Positions 42,450-54,121 of a stretch of DNA of 64,000 nt are shown here, one piece after another (within the stretch, counting starts at the first letter, position 1; each line of letters starts with the position of its first letter). The DNA comes from Takakia lepidozioides (Eukaryota; Streptophyta; Takakiopsida; Takakiales; Takakiaceae), in assembly GCA_030704615.1 (NCBI GenBank), contig CM060733.1, forward strand, positions 2,046,001 through 2,110,000, written 5' to 3'. The notes under the pieces were generated by a model. The model worked only from the letters and a program-made list of their open reading frames with translations. It was not told where the DNA came from and made no database searches. Position numbers and translations under genes: made by a program.

Positions 42450-44344
42450 ATTTGATGTGAATCAAATTCCCTGTGAAACTGAGAAGGAAAGATTGTCCAA
42501 ACGATTCTTTCAGAGGTTCTTGGAATTGCCAGACGGTTGTAAAGAAAACATTCTTAAAAGAGTGCATGATGCTGACCTTGAATGGGGTCTGGAGAAAGGA
42601 GTGATAAAGATTTATCAGGTGGCCTGTAGAGGAAGAGCACGTTGGTTACCAACACTGGTTTATGTGATAGCATTGCTATCCATTAAGCGAGTAGAGTTTG
42701 AAGGCTGGGAGGAAAGAAAGGTGAATGTTTATACTCATATGCATGAAGAGCTTGTACTAGTAAAGAATTGGATTCCAAAGGATATTTTGTGGATCAAACT
42801 CACACCAAGAACAACTTTCCAGACTTGTTTGCCATATGGTTATATGGTAACGGAGACTTCTAGTATAGCCAAGGGTGCATTGAAGCTTGAAAAAAAAACC
42901 AGGCATATACGAGATATTACAGAAGAGAGTTTTGGTTATTGCCACATTAAAAGAAATGAAAGACATGGGACATGAGTGATGAAAGAGAAGCTAGACTCCA
43001 GAGATATTCAGCAAAAAGAGAAAGCTATCTGAAAGCTAATTATCCATATCTTTGGGAGAGGAATAGACATAGGGGAATCATCTGGACCTCTCACACCATT
43101 AAGATCAGAGAGTACATCACCCATACCGGAAGAACTAGAGTTGGATGCCACTCCTTCTTTTTCTTTGCAAAAAGATTAAGGGAATTGGTACGGGAAGAAG
43201 ATCAATCACGAGGTGAAAGATCTGAGGTACATCCCTGGATAAAAGATTTGACAGAAATCTTTGATAAGAGTTGGCATGGAACACCAAAAGCAGGAACTCC
43301 AGTTTCTGAAACGGAAGGTGAAGAAGGAGGAGAGGATGTGGCAGAGCCAACGGAGAGTTCAGACTCTCCAACACCATTACAGTTGAGTTACATGAGTGAA
43401 GAAGAAACCCAAGGGCAGAACTTGGAGGATGAAAATAGAGAGAAGAAATTGGAAGAGGAAGAGTATGAAGAAGTAGACCCATCAGCTGAGGTTGAGACTG
43501 CAACCAGGACATCCCAACCCGTTGGACCTGGATCAAGTGGAGCACTTGGATCACAGGCCAACGAAGGTGTCGGCTCAGGGGGATCAGGCGGGCTGCCTGG
43601 ATCTGGCTCTAGGGGGACAGGGAGTGTGGGAATACTGCAACTGGAGCTGGGAATACTGTGAATATCGTGGGGCCAGTAGCAGGGAGTGCTCAGGGGCCAC
43701 CACTTGGTGGAAGATCCACCACAACTACAACAGTCCTGAAGGACCAGCACCTGTCAGTGGGCAGAAGGTAGGGCCACAGATGGCGTTACAACCAACACTG
43801 GCAAAACCACCTTTCCCAATATTCAGGAAAAGGGGTTCCCGATGTACACATTAGCCAATTTGAGCACATGTGTATAGTGAACAATGAGAATGGCGATGAT
43901 GCCAAGATGAGACTGTTCCTTGTTCACTTATCAAGAAAGCAAGTGAATGGTATGCAAGATTCCCTGATAATCATTTCCCTAACCTGGAATGGTTTGAATA
44001 CAGCATTCCAATAGGTTCAGGACAAGTAAAACTGAGGATGAAGTGTATGGAAGTTTACAACTGTTAAAGCAAAAGAAGCATGAAACTGTTGAGGAGTATA
44101 TGGAACTGTACCAGCACCAGGTTTATAGAAGACCTGGTTGGTGAGTGGACTAAGACCAGAGTTGCAAAAGAAAGTGGATATGTTACCCCATAATACAGTG
44201 GAGGAGGCATTTGAAACAGTGAACAGAATTGAGCAATTGGGAATGCTCAGGAGAGAAAAAAAGGATGATGAGGACTCTGAGGATGAGTCCGATGAAGAAG
44301 AAGAGCAAGAACTAAAAAGGAAGAGTAAGAGAAGGAGAAGTTGA
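42450..44344 (+). pseudogene. Family A gag (matrix/capsid part)
   Basis: Open pieces are 42457-42975 and 42972-43661, then fragments to 44344. The first is the conserved start (FFQRFLELPDGCKENILKRV). The second has a long acidic, Gly/Ser-rich tail. Capsid-like remnants appear as HETVEEYMELYQH and GLRPELQKKVDMLPHNTVEE, with frames changing around 43800-44150. The order and the ETVEEYM word are as in gypsy gag. Frameshifts and stops make it non-functional. Confidence 0.7.
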
Positions 44345-45003
44345 AGATGGATAACTATGAGAAAAGATTAGAAGAAATCTTGAAGAAGTATGCCACAGAG
44401 GCTGCAACACATTGGAGGAAGGGTGTTTGGTGTGCAAAGTGCCACAATGAAGGTCATACCACCACTGAATGCCACATGAAGGAGAAACATTGTACCATCT
44501 ATAAGATGGATAACCATTCTACTGAGAATTGTTACTACAACAGAAGAACAGCTGCAAGAGAACCTAGGCAAGTAAGGGTGCATCAAGTGCAGCCCCAGCC
44601 AAGAAGAAACAGTGATCAGGACCACTATGGTAGGCCTGGTGGTTATAACAATGGCATGGAAGGGAGAGGTAATTCAAGAGGGAATTACCAAGGAAATTCC
44701 AGAGGCAACTATCAGGGTAATCCAAGGGGGAATTACCAGCCAGGGAATCAGGATTACAGAAATAATCTAAGAGCAGACCAAGGGCGAGGACCCAATGGTG
44801 AAGAACTGTGTTACTATTGTAATCAGGCAGGACATCGCAAGGCAGCCTGTTCATTCTGGATTAGACACCAGAATGAGACGAGAGCTCCTGTGAATGAGGG
44901 CCCAGTGGTGACAGCTCACATGGTTAGGCCATGTGTTGTACCAGAAGTAAGTACAATGATAGTAACCAAGAAGCAAAGCCAAACTAATACCTCCAGTAGT
45001 TGA
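44341..45003 (+). CDS. Family A gag nucleocapsid with zinc knuckles
   Basis: This 220-codon frame has CAKCHNEGHTTTEC, a second knuckle CTIYKMDNHSTENC (one ligand Cys to Tyr) and a third CYYCNQAGHRKAAC. A Gly/Asn/Arg-rich low-complexity linker with short repeats (RGNYQGNSRGNYQGN) lies between knuckles two and three. This is the RNA-binding nucleocapsid part. It starts in a different frame from the capsid part, so expression would need a shift. Confidence 0.75.
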   Translation: MKMDNYEKRLEEILKKYATEAATHWRKGVWCAKCHNEGHTTTECHMKEKHCTIYKMDNHSTENCYYNRRTAAREPRQVRVHQVQPQPRRNSDQDHYGRPGGYNNGMEGRGNSRGNYQGNSRGNYQGNPRGNYQPGNQDYRNNLRADQGRGPNGEELCYYCNQAGHRKAACSFWIRHQNETRAPVNEGPVVTAHMVRPCVVPEVSTMIVTKKQSQTNTSSS

Positions 45004-45317
45004 GGAAGATGATGATAATGAAGATGGCAGTGATATGCCTGAAGATGATGAGGCTTGGAGAGATGAGAAGGAACTGCACAAGGAAGTGGCAGATACCCGG
45101 AAAAATGGAATTGATGATGAAAAGCTGGCTGCTGTACCAGCACCAGGTTTACAGAAGACCTGGTTGGTGAGTGGACTAAGACCAGAGTTCCATAAGGGAA
45201 ATGCAGAAGAGTACTGATATTCCTGTGGCAGATTCCTCTGATTCTGAAAGAGAAGAGGAAGTGAGTGAGGATGAAGGGAAGAAAGAAGCTGCAGACATGT
45301 AGAGTAATGAAGGGACT

Positions 45318-46082
45318 TTGGCTGAAGTAATATGCCAGACCAAAGCGGAGATTGCCATTGGACAGCTATTGGTTGTGGCACCTTATTGTAGACACAGGCT
45401 GTATCAAGTAATCAATAAAATTGCCCATGTGACAGGGAACACAGACCTGAACAGCAAGGTGACCAGTTATAATGTGAAGCCGGAAGGGCGAGAAACAGTC
45501 ATGGACTTTGATGATTCTATGCCAGTAATCCAATTGAGAATTGGAAGCACAGAACTAACTGATGTACTGATAGATGGAGGCTCTGGAGTGAATATCATGA
45601 CAGACCAAATAAGGCAGAAGCTTGGTCTAAGTAACATGAAACCAGCCCCATTTACAGTAACAATGGCAGATCAAAGAAGTGTACAGCCATTGGGATTGAT
45701 AAGAGGAGTTAAGATACAGATTCAAAAGATGATTTATGATCACAGTAACTGTGTTGAAATGGATGAAGTCTTGGAGGCCTACTCCTTTATGGGACGTCCG
45801 TGGCTGAAACAGGCCAGGGTATTCCATGACTGGAATTCCCAGTTACTAACTGTGCATAATGGGATGCACAAGATACAAATTACCACTATAAAAACTAGTA
45901 GATTACCTGCTACGAGAAGACCTCGAGGGGTCAGAGAGTATGACTGGAGGGAGGACTGGATGAGGAGCAGGAAGCTACCCTATTCGCTGCACACCCAGAG
46001 GGGGAGCAGGTTGCAGAGATGCAGCTGGAAGGCTAAGTTGTTTAAATGTATCTGCTGTGGTAGTGACAGCAACACCAATTGA
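45318..46082 (+). pseudogene. Family A aspartic protease
   Basis: The frame includes VIQLRIGSTELTDVLIDGG, with the catalytic motif LIDGGSGVNIM, the DGGSGVN form found in Tat/Athila-type plant gypsy elements, and later SFMGRPWLKQARVFHDW. The region upstream has acidic linker sequence with several stops (45003-45300). Its last codons overlap the start of the RT frame, so the polyprotein is broken here. Confidence 0.75.
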
Positions 46083-47172
46083 AGGTGAAACAAGCAGTTA
46101 CCCACCCCCATTTCTTGAAGAAAGAGAAGGAGAAATGGAAATCCTAGCGGAACCAGCCACTGTGAGTTTACAGGATGAAGTGGTGACTGGTTGGACAATC
46201 ACAGCTGATGAGCAGGTGAGAGAAGTGAATGTGGGAACTGAAGAGGAACCGAGGATGGGGAAGGTAGGGGCTGATTTGGAGCCAGAATTCTTTGAGGAAG
46301 CTAAGAGTTTGTTCATCAAATACAGAGATGTATTTGCTTGGAGCTACGAGGATCTAAAAGGGATACCACCTAAGATCTGTCAGCATAAGATTGAACTGGA
46401 ACCCGGGTCAGTACCAATCAAACAGGCAAGGTACAGAATGAATCCCAACTATGCACAGAAGGTTGGAGAAGAGATCAAGAAGTTGGCTGAGGCTAAGTTT
46501 ATATACCCGATAGAGTATATACAACTTGGTTGTCACCCATTGTGATAGTTCCCAAGAAGAATGGTAAAACTGAGAGTTTGTGTGAACTATAAGAAGTTGA
46601 ATGCTTGCACGAAGAAGATCCATTTCCCTTGCCATTCACAGAAGCAGTATTGGACACTGTGGCAGGCCATGAGATGTACTCATTCATGGATGGCTTCAGT
46701 GGTTATAATCAAGTGCAAGTGGCAGAAGAAGACCAGGGAAAGATAGCTTTCATCACAGACTGGGGTGCTTATGCATACAAAGTCATGCCTTTGGACTTTG
46801 TAATGCACCAGCAACCTTTCAGAGAGTGATAAGTGAATCTTTTCATGAGTATTTGGATGATTTCATGCAGGTATTCTTGGATGATTTCAGTGTGTACAGC
46901 TCTAAGAATGAGCACTTGCATAATTGGAGTTATGTTTGGCCAGATGCAGGATGAGAGGTCTGGGCCTGAATCCAGAGAAATGTACTTTCTGTGTGAACTC
47001 AGGGGTGCTTTTGGGACACATTGTGTGTAAGAGGGGACTTCTTGTGGATCCCAGGAAAACAGAGGCCATTAAAGCCTCTCCTCCACCAGTAAATGTTAAG
47101 AGTCTAGGAGATTCCTTGGACAAACCAGTTATTACAGAAGATTTGTCAAAAGGTATGCACAAATAGCAGCAC
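46083..47172 (+). pseudogene. Family A reverse transcriptase
   Basis: RT is spread over several frames. Pieces include YRDVFAWSYEDLKGIPPKIC and HKIELEPGSVPIKQARYRMN, then MYSFMDGFSGYNQVQVAEED, AFITDWGAYAYKVMP, and the catalytic VFLDDFSVYSSKNEH (FLDD in place of YxDD). The thumb gives RGLGLNPEKCTFCVNSGVLL. At least three small indels change frame near 46535, 46590 and 46800, and stops follow, so this copy cannot make active RT. Confidence 0.8.
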
Positions 47173-47877
47173 CATTGAGCAAGCTTCTGAAGAAAGATGC
47201 AGTGTTTGCATGGACAGCTGAATGTCAACAGGCTTTTGAGGAACTTACATTGTCAGTAACAACTACACCTGTGCTGATTAACCCTCACTGGCATGTAGTA
47301 TTTCATGTTCACTGTGATGCCTCAGGAGAAGCGTTGGGAGCGGTTAGCCCAAAATGTTACAGGAAATATAGATTCACCTGTGTACTATGCTAGCAGGTTG
47401 ATGAACAGTGCTGAAAGGAACTATAGCACAACTGAAAGAGAAGCACTGGCAATGATTTATGCAGTCAAGAAATTCAGGCATTACCTATTGGGAAGAAAGT
47501 TTATGTTTTATGTGGATCACCAGGCTCTGATATATCTGGTGAACAAACCTTTGATAAGTGGAAGGATAGCGAGGTGGTTAATAATCTTGCACGAGTTTGA
47601 GTTCGAAGTTGTTTACAAGCCTGGCCGTTTGCATCTTGTGGCAGATCATTTGTCACGACTAACAACAGGAGAAGCCGCCACAGGAGTAGACGACCATTAC
47701 CTGATGCGAGTTTATTTGCAATGGAGGTGCAAGGAAGTGCAGATGAATGGTTTTTGGCAGTGGCCAATCAGATACTACCTTACTCATGGTCAGTGCCCAC
47801 CTAGTTATGGTAAGGAGCAGAGGAAGAGAATCGCTATCAAGGCTTTACCTTATACTATGGTAGGGCAGAATGTATAA
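47173..47877 (+). pseudogene. Family A RNase H
   Basis: The frame from 47175 carries FHVHCDASGEALGAV and, after a shift near 47340, SPVYYASRLMNSAERNYST, TEREALAMIYAVKKFRHYLL, FYVDHQALIYLVN and RLHLVADHLSRL. These are the RNase H acidic positions in order. It continues toward integrase with stop codons at about 47877. Confidence 0.8.
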
Positions 47878-47879
47878 GC

Positions 47880-48974
47880 TAGGACCTGATGGAGTACTTA
47901 AACGATGCTTGTACCACCATGAAGTAAATAAAGTTTTGGAGGAAGTTCATAAAGGAGTGGCTGGAGGTCATTTTGGAGAAGAGACTACCAGTAGGAAGAT
48001 ACTACTTGCAGGTTACTGGTGGCCTACTTTGTAGATGTACACAAGTATTGTCAGAGTTGTGATGAATGTCAGAGGCTAGGACCTTTGCAGAGATCTTGGA
48101 AGATGGCTTTGCATCCTACGATGCCTACTGAACCATTTCAGAAATGGGGACTAGACTTTGTTGGACCAATTAACCCACCAGCCAAGAATACACAGAACAA
48201 GTACATAATTACAGCCACTGATTATACTACGAAGTGGGTGGAAGCTAAAGCTTTGAGGGACAACACAGCCAAATCCACAGCAAGGTTCCTGTATGAGAAC
48301 ATACTTACACGATTTGGCTGTCCCTTGGAATTTATCAGTGATCAGGGAAGTCACTTCATTAATGAGACCATTGAACTATTGACTAAAGAGTTCATGATTG
48401 TGCATAGGAAGAGTACAACATATTACCCACAGGGTAATGGGCAGGCAGAGGCTACCAACAAAATATTATGTACTATCTTGGCTAAGATAGTCAATGCAAA
48501 CAGAACGGATTGGGATACAAAGCTGCTGACAGCTTTGTGGTCATACAGGACTTCATATAAGTCACCACTAAGTATACACCATTCCAATTAGTTTATGGTA
48601 TGGAAGCTTTACTTCCAGTGGAATTCCTGTTACCTACCATGAGAACGGAATGGGGAAAGAGAATGGAATTACAAGATTCAATTAAGGTCAGGAAACATGA
48701 ATTATACCATGTGGAAGAAGTACGTGCTGATGCAGCTGATAACATGACCAGAATTCAGATGAAGAGAAATGAACAGTTTGATGAAGGCAAGTTAAAGACT
48801 TTTAAGACGGGAGATTTGGTTCTCTGGGTGCAGAAGAAGGGAAAGATTAAAGCTTCTAAGCTTAAATCACCATGGAAAGGACCTTATGTCATACAGAAGA
48901 TGTATGATAACAACACCGCCATGTTACAAACCATTAACAAAGAGATGCTGGGAAGATCAATGCCAATAAGTTGA
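47880..48974 (+). pseudogene. Family A integrase
   Basis: The zinc-binding part (GGHFGEETTSRKILLAGYWW, CQSCDECQRLG) is split by a stop at 48032. The core has QKWGLDFVGPINPP, LEFISDQGSHFINETI and YYPQGNGQAEATNKI, so the DDE triad is intact. The C-terminal piece (48600-48974) has FKTGDLVLWVQKKGK and LKSPWKGPYVIQKM. No chromodomain or PHD follows; the element instead has a long third ORF further on. Confidence 0.82.
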
Positions 48975-49255
48975 AGGGGTACAGTGGTATCCATGACAAA
49001 CCATTGCAGCACGATTTGCATGTTGAAACGCAAAAGCAGTCACGGGCTGCGCCAGTGATACCAACGGAGTATGGAGCACTTGTCGCTAAGCCGAGCATAT
49101 ATGACCAGGGCGGGAACTACACGCAGACACAGCCTATCACAGCCCATCACAGCGTCACAACCTATCACAGCCCATCACAGTGCACACAGCACAGCTCAAC
49201 ACAGCCTACCGGGGTTACACAGTCCACAGGATCAGTGACAGGTGGACGTGGGTTA
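48975..49255 (+). other. Linker with CACAG decamer repeats
   Basis: After integrase the frame stays open to 49327 only because of CACAG-type repeats (49120-49215) like those in the LTR. The stretch ends in GGTTA at 49251-49255, the target duplication of the solo LTR. Confidence 0.5.
49251..49255. repeat. 5-bp target duplication of solo LTR, left
   Basis: GGTTA here and GGTTA at 49854-49858 flank the solo LTR. Confidence 0.8.
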
Positions 49256-49853
49256 TGTTTACTCACCCAAAAACTTCAAGATAGAAGAGTTGGATCTCTA
49301 AGCACTGCTCAGTACAATCAGTCATGACCTACAGCTAGTGAATCAATTCCTTCTTGCCTTCATGTTATCAATTTACCTTATCTGATACTGAAGCATCAGA
49401 TTGCTTCAGTATCTTCTTAGTTCCAGTTAATCATCCATTTCATTTCACAGCTTCACTCATGTCTCTCTACAAAGTGTGCTTGTATCATCAGTTTACGATT
49501 TATCAGGTACTAGGCCAATGTCAAGGTGACTCTAATGGGCAAGCATCCGTTCATCTTTCCTACTGATCTCCTCTCATACATGACCAAGCCCCGCTCCCCG
49601 TGAAGTGTCCCCTCTTTCCGTTGCCGCTCCCCTTATCTGCCTGCAAGCTGACCGTCATCCCTGAAGTAACACATTCCTTCTGCAGATGTCGTTCCCTCAC
49701 ACAATGATAACTGTTCCCCCAGGCTATGTGAAGCTGTGCCAGTGTCGGACCAAGTAACCCCCCCCCCCCAAAGCCTGCTGACAGTCTGCGCAAAAATTAA
49801 GGGTACCCCACAGAACCCGTAAAAGCGTCTAAGTCCCAAGCAGCCCTCTAACA
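49256..49853 (-). mobile_element. Solo family A LTR (short form), inserted
   Basis: Read on the minus strand the LTR starts TGTTAGAGGGCTGC at 49853 and ends near AGTAAACA at 49256. It has the LTR's conserved parts but lacks most of the decamer array and has a changed end (GAGTAAACA instead of GCTCGACA), giving 598 bp. Exact GGTTA duplications flank it. A solo LTR with intact duplication is the usual product of insertion followed by LTR-LTR recombination. It lies in opposite orientation inside the internal region of the larger element. Confidence 0.82.
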
Positions 49854-49858
49854 GGTTA

Positions 49859-50568
49859 ACATCCGGAGAGTGGCCGGCGGAAAAGTGGACGGAGGCAGGT
49901 TTTTAGAAATGGACACGTGGACGCCAGGGCGAGACACACAGCCGGACATGAATTGCAAGAAAGGGTGTCATCAAGAAGGAAGACAAAATTGGCCGCCAAA
50001 GTACCTACCCGGCACGTTAACCGAAATTTATTGTGGGCCCATTAATGCATACAGGGAAAGGGTAACGGAACCCTTTACAAGTACCGAAAAGCGAAATCCT
50101 TGTCACACGTGCTATCCTAGTGGACAGTTTAGGGGGGGAAAATCCACGGAAGGGAATTAAATTACAAAACCAATCACAGAGCCAACAGCCAATCATGAGC
50201 CAGAATTACCTGCAGAGGGTATTTTCCAAGAAGCAAGATAAAAAATTTAGAGAAATTATGAGCGCAAGAGTCGGCGTGGTTCCGAGTAACGGGCGTCTCG
50301 ACAGGGGAGACAATCAAAGCTATAGCTTTGAAGCTATGGCGGAAATAACAGACTACACGCTCGCTTTACTACTTACCCAGTGGCACAAGGACAGACGAAC
50401 GGAGAGTACATTTTCTCTAAATCGATACTTGCAAGCCCCACAGGCTTACAAGCACTTACCCATTTCATTCTGTGCCAACCATACCTTCATGCTCTGTGCC
50501 CTGCAAGCTTTCCTTCAGCTGTTTCAAACCAAGCCTTTCTGTTTGTCTAGAATGAAGAGAGTGAGGGA
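49859..50568 (+). other. Region between pol and third ORF
   Basis: An open frame of 155 codons (50120-50587) encodes QSYSFEAMAEITDYTLALLL and low-complexity N-terminal sequence (QNQSQSQQPIMSQN). It resembles no known family. It may be a leader or an N-terminal part of the third ORF. The remaining bases show nothing. Confidence 0.35.
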
Positions 50569-52708
50569 ATGGAGGATATCAGGGTGAAGAGCACGACGAT
50601 ACTGCAGAAGCAAACAATTGCAGCACCGCAGGCAGTACAGCTGCTAAGGGAGTTGCGATTGGAAGGGCTGCTACGCAAGGACTGGTCCTTGCATCATCGG
50701 CAGTTCATGATACAATTTCTTCATAACTTTGAGCCTCGGACTGGAGTTACTCAGGTGAGGGGAGTAGATATAGAAATTACTCCCCAGTACCTGCAGCAAT
50801 TGTTTGATTTGCCATCAGGACATGGGATGTGGATGAGCACAGGGCAAGATTGCAGATAGGGAATTTGTTCCAAGAAGGGAGTTTCTTTAAGACTCAAGGC
50901 TACGCTAGTACCAAAGCCGAGTACCCAGGGCTTAGGAAGTAGGCCAAATCTTGAACGTTCTGTTTGCCATGAAACAGAACCAACAGTATTTGAGCAGGTC
51001 ATTCACAGAGGAGATCCTGAAAACTTTGAGGGGAGAGGATGTCGCTTGGGCGGAGTTAATGTACAACGGATTGGTGGACGAGATAAAGAGGTTACAGGGC
51101 ACTGCTGCTAAGTCTCCGATCATTGTGTCCGGTCCAGTCATTGCCCAAATAATTCTTGATTCTTGCATACTTGATACTCGGGAACGTAAGGAGATGGGAG
51201 TGTTTGAGGCGGAAACCACTGCAATTGAAGAGCAAGGCTCTTCACACAGTGAGGGCGGACTGGCAGCGCAACACCAGTCTAAGAGACAGAGGCGGGGTAT
51301 GACTGTAGTGGCGGATCCACTGGCTTCACGGAAACCGCACGATAATGTTTCCAAGCTCTTGTGCAATGGGGCACAGCAGCACAGAGAGCTGTTATTATTG
51401 GAAGCATAGCTTTCGGAAAGGGAAGAGGAAGTCACTTTGATACCACAGCCACCACAACCAATTGATTCAGATGTTTTGGAGGTTCCACAGTTAATACATG
51501 CTGTGACATCATCCCCAATTGCTCTGGAAGGAGAAAGGTTGGACATTCCCACTACAGAGCAGGTCGTGGCCGAAATTGAGAAGGGTGACCTTCTCTATGA
51601 AAACTCTGGCTTGGTAAGGGAATCAATGATTCTAGAGGTGCAGCGGTTGTCCAGGGGAAACCCTGCTGTGCATGTAATACCCACACCTGTGACGGAGGTA
51701 CCAGGGGTAGAATATCAAGACACTGCAGCACCAGTGGCGGATGAGGGGATTCAGGAAGAAAATCTGTTGGGGCAATGGCCTGAATGGTTGGTGAGGCATC
51801 ACACTGTTGAGGATCAGGGAGAACAGCAGCAAGCTCCCCATGAAGACCCTCAGCAAGTCATGCTTATGAGTTCCATAAGCAGAACACTTAATTTGTTGGG
51901 CACTTATGTGAAATCCCATGTTCCATCTACCCAACTGGCAGCTTTGAGGGAGGAACTCAGAAAGGAGTTTGAGGCTCGACTTGCCACTGAGTGTGCAAAC
52001 AAAGTTGATGAGGAGGTCAATCTCAAGTTACAGCAAGAGTTAGAGGATACAAAAGTTGCTTTGCAGTTGGCCAAGGAACATTTGATTGAAGCAGGCCTCA
52101 CGCAGGACCAGTTGCACAAAACACATAACCAACAGTTATACCAAATGCAGGTGAAGCATGAGGGCAAGTTGCAAGAAGTGAATGCATTACATACAGAGTT
52201 GCAGGCAGTACATGAGAGGATGACCATACAATGTGCTACACTCACAACTACTCTTGAGCAAAATGCATTAGAAGTTAACAGACAAGGGGAAAGATGTATG
52301 AAGGCAGAGGCAGAGAAAGTCGAGCAGGCGAAACTCATTGTTGATATGAAGAATACAATCAGTCGTAATGAGAATACTTTCAAGCAATACAGACAAGTTG
52401 AAGCTGACCAAGAGAGGTACATCCTGGAGTTGCAACAAACGGTCATGGTAAATAGAAATGAACTCTCTGTGGCTAACAAGGCTTGGAAGGAAGCCAATAA
52501 TCTGGCTGCTGCCTATGCGAGTTTGGATGAACCTCATGCGAAGCGCATGGAGGCTTTACAACAGCAGATAGATGTGTACAGGCTCACAGAGGAGCAGACT
52601 CTCAGGGGTGCCACACACAACTTGGTGAATAACCACCTTATGCAGGTCTGGTTAGCACAAGGGCCGGTGGAAGGCAAAGCACCACGGAAGCTCACCCAGG
52701 CGAGATGA
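50569..52708 (+). pseudogene. Family A third ORF, N-terminal and coiled-coil part
   Basis: The N-terminal piece (50569-50859) has LHHRQFMIQFLHNFEPRTGV and VRGVDIEITPQYLQQLFDLP, a pattern that recalls the putative plant transposon protein domain next to some Athila/Tat elements, though weakly. After a frame change near 50826 the frame continues with NVLFAMKQNQQYLSRSFTEE, one TAG at 51407-51409, and then a 423-codon frame. That frame holds a long coiled coil, rich in Gln, Glu and Lys, from about 51900 to 52600 (for example KLQQELEDTKVALQLAKEHL). No enzyme motif is visible. A structural or assembly role is possible but unproven. Confidence 0.55.
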
Positions 52709-54104
52709 ATGAGCTCAGACTGCAGGTGCAGAACATTGCCACAACTATTATAGACAATGTCTATAGTAGGATAGCGGAGCTACAGAGGATGTAGAAGGCC
52801 AGACTCAGGTGGATGACCTGAGTTCAAATATTGACAAGAGAGTCTTTGTACCTGAGGAGCAGCTGATGGCTACTTATTTACAAGCCAGAACTCTAATTTT
52901 TCAGTCTTCTTTGCAAGGGGTGCAGGAGATGCTAGTAGTAGAAGGGCCAGTGCTACCAATACCACAACAAGTGACTGTGACAGTAGCTGACCCTGTTGTT
53001 ACTACAACCACACCACAGCCTGAGGTATGGGGGGATGCTACTTTTAACCCACCTAAGACTCCTGCTGCACGGGAGTACAGTCGGGCTATGATTATGCCCT
53101 TCAACCAAATTCCCATTGTGTTGGATTTGGCTTGGAAGGAATTTAGTCCTCCGCAGTCGTTGGCACATTACTACCAGATCATGCGCATTTGGCTGCCAGT
53201 GGCAACTAGGACTAAGGTTCTTCCGAACAATCGACCCATTGAGGATCATCACTTTGCGAGGTACTGGTTTGAAGCAGTACCATGTTGAAGGAATTAATTG
53301 CCTTCCAAGTTGTACATAGGTACATTTATACCAAGACCAAGGAGGTATCAAGTATTGTCATGGGCTGTGGATTATACTATGCTGCTTGTTTTCTGGCACG
53401 TTATCACATTGAGCAGCAGAAGATGCAATCACGATTTCTGAGTTATTCCAGTGGGGATCATTGGGTCTTACCTTCAGTGCCACCTCATATGTAGCTATAT
53501 GAAGCAAAAGTTATGATGCAAAAGGATTCCCAACTTCGTTCATGGTTTCATTCGGCCTGGAACAGTTTGACAACACAGAAATTCGGCCTTGACGATATTT
53601 TCTTTAAGGGACATGAGGCATGGAAATACTTGCACTGTTCCCAAATCATTGACACACCACTCACCTTTATGGACAAGGAATTCAAGGTGTTCACCAATTT
53701 TGCCATTAAGCGCTTACAGCAAGTTGTACAGTTTAAACTTCCAGACATGGTGGGACCACATTGTATGCCCCAGAGGATTCCAGTTAGAGTTCGACCGTTA
53801 AAACACCTCAGGGGGGACGAGGATTCTGATACTACTGTTTCTTCAGCGGACTCTTTTGACATGGCAGAAGACTATGCACTTCAGATGGCAGAAAAGAAAT
53901 GACGGGGATCTCCTATGCCTGAGAGGTTACCTCGATATCAGCCAAAGGAGGGTCAGACATTTCCATGCTCAATCATCTCCGTCACCAGTGACAAGACTCG
54001 GGCTCGCACACGGAGTCCTTTACGAGACTCTCACCGTCAGAAGGGTGTTCGATCACAAAGGTTTGCTAATCCTAAACAGTTAACCGTGAGGACACGGCTT
54101 TTTG
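52709..54104 (+). pseudogene. Family A third ORF, C-terminal module (copy 3)
   Basis: The module of copies 1 and 2 follows the coiled coil, so it is the end of one long ORF. Damage in this copy: a frame change near 52795, a one-base loss near 53275 (EAVPC instead of EADTM), TAG for TAT at 53492-53494 and TGA at 53900-53902. The tail (RARTRSPLRDSHRQKG) continues to the polypurine tract. The module length is about 350 codons. Its repeated retention in three copies suggests it mattered to the element. Confidence 0.7.
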
Positions 54105-54121
54105 AGAGGGGGGAGGGTAAA
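54105..54121 (+). promoter_or_regulatory. Polypurine tract of family A
   Basis: GAGAGGGGGGAGGGTAAA lies directly before the LTR start at 54122, matching the tract at 11386-11402. Confidence 0.75.

Noticed and set aside
52809-53902. Third ORF of family A as an envelope protein
   Set aside because: No signal peptide, no clear membrane segment and no envelope-type cysteine pattern are visible. The coiled coil alone is not enough.
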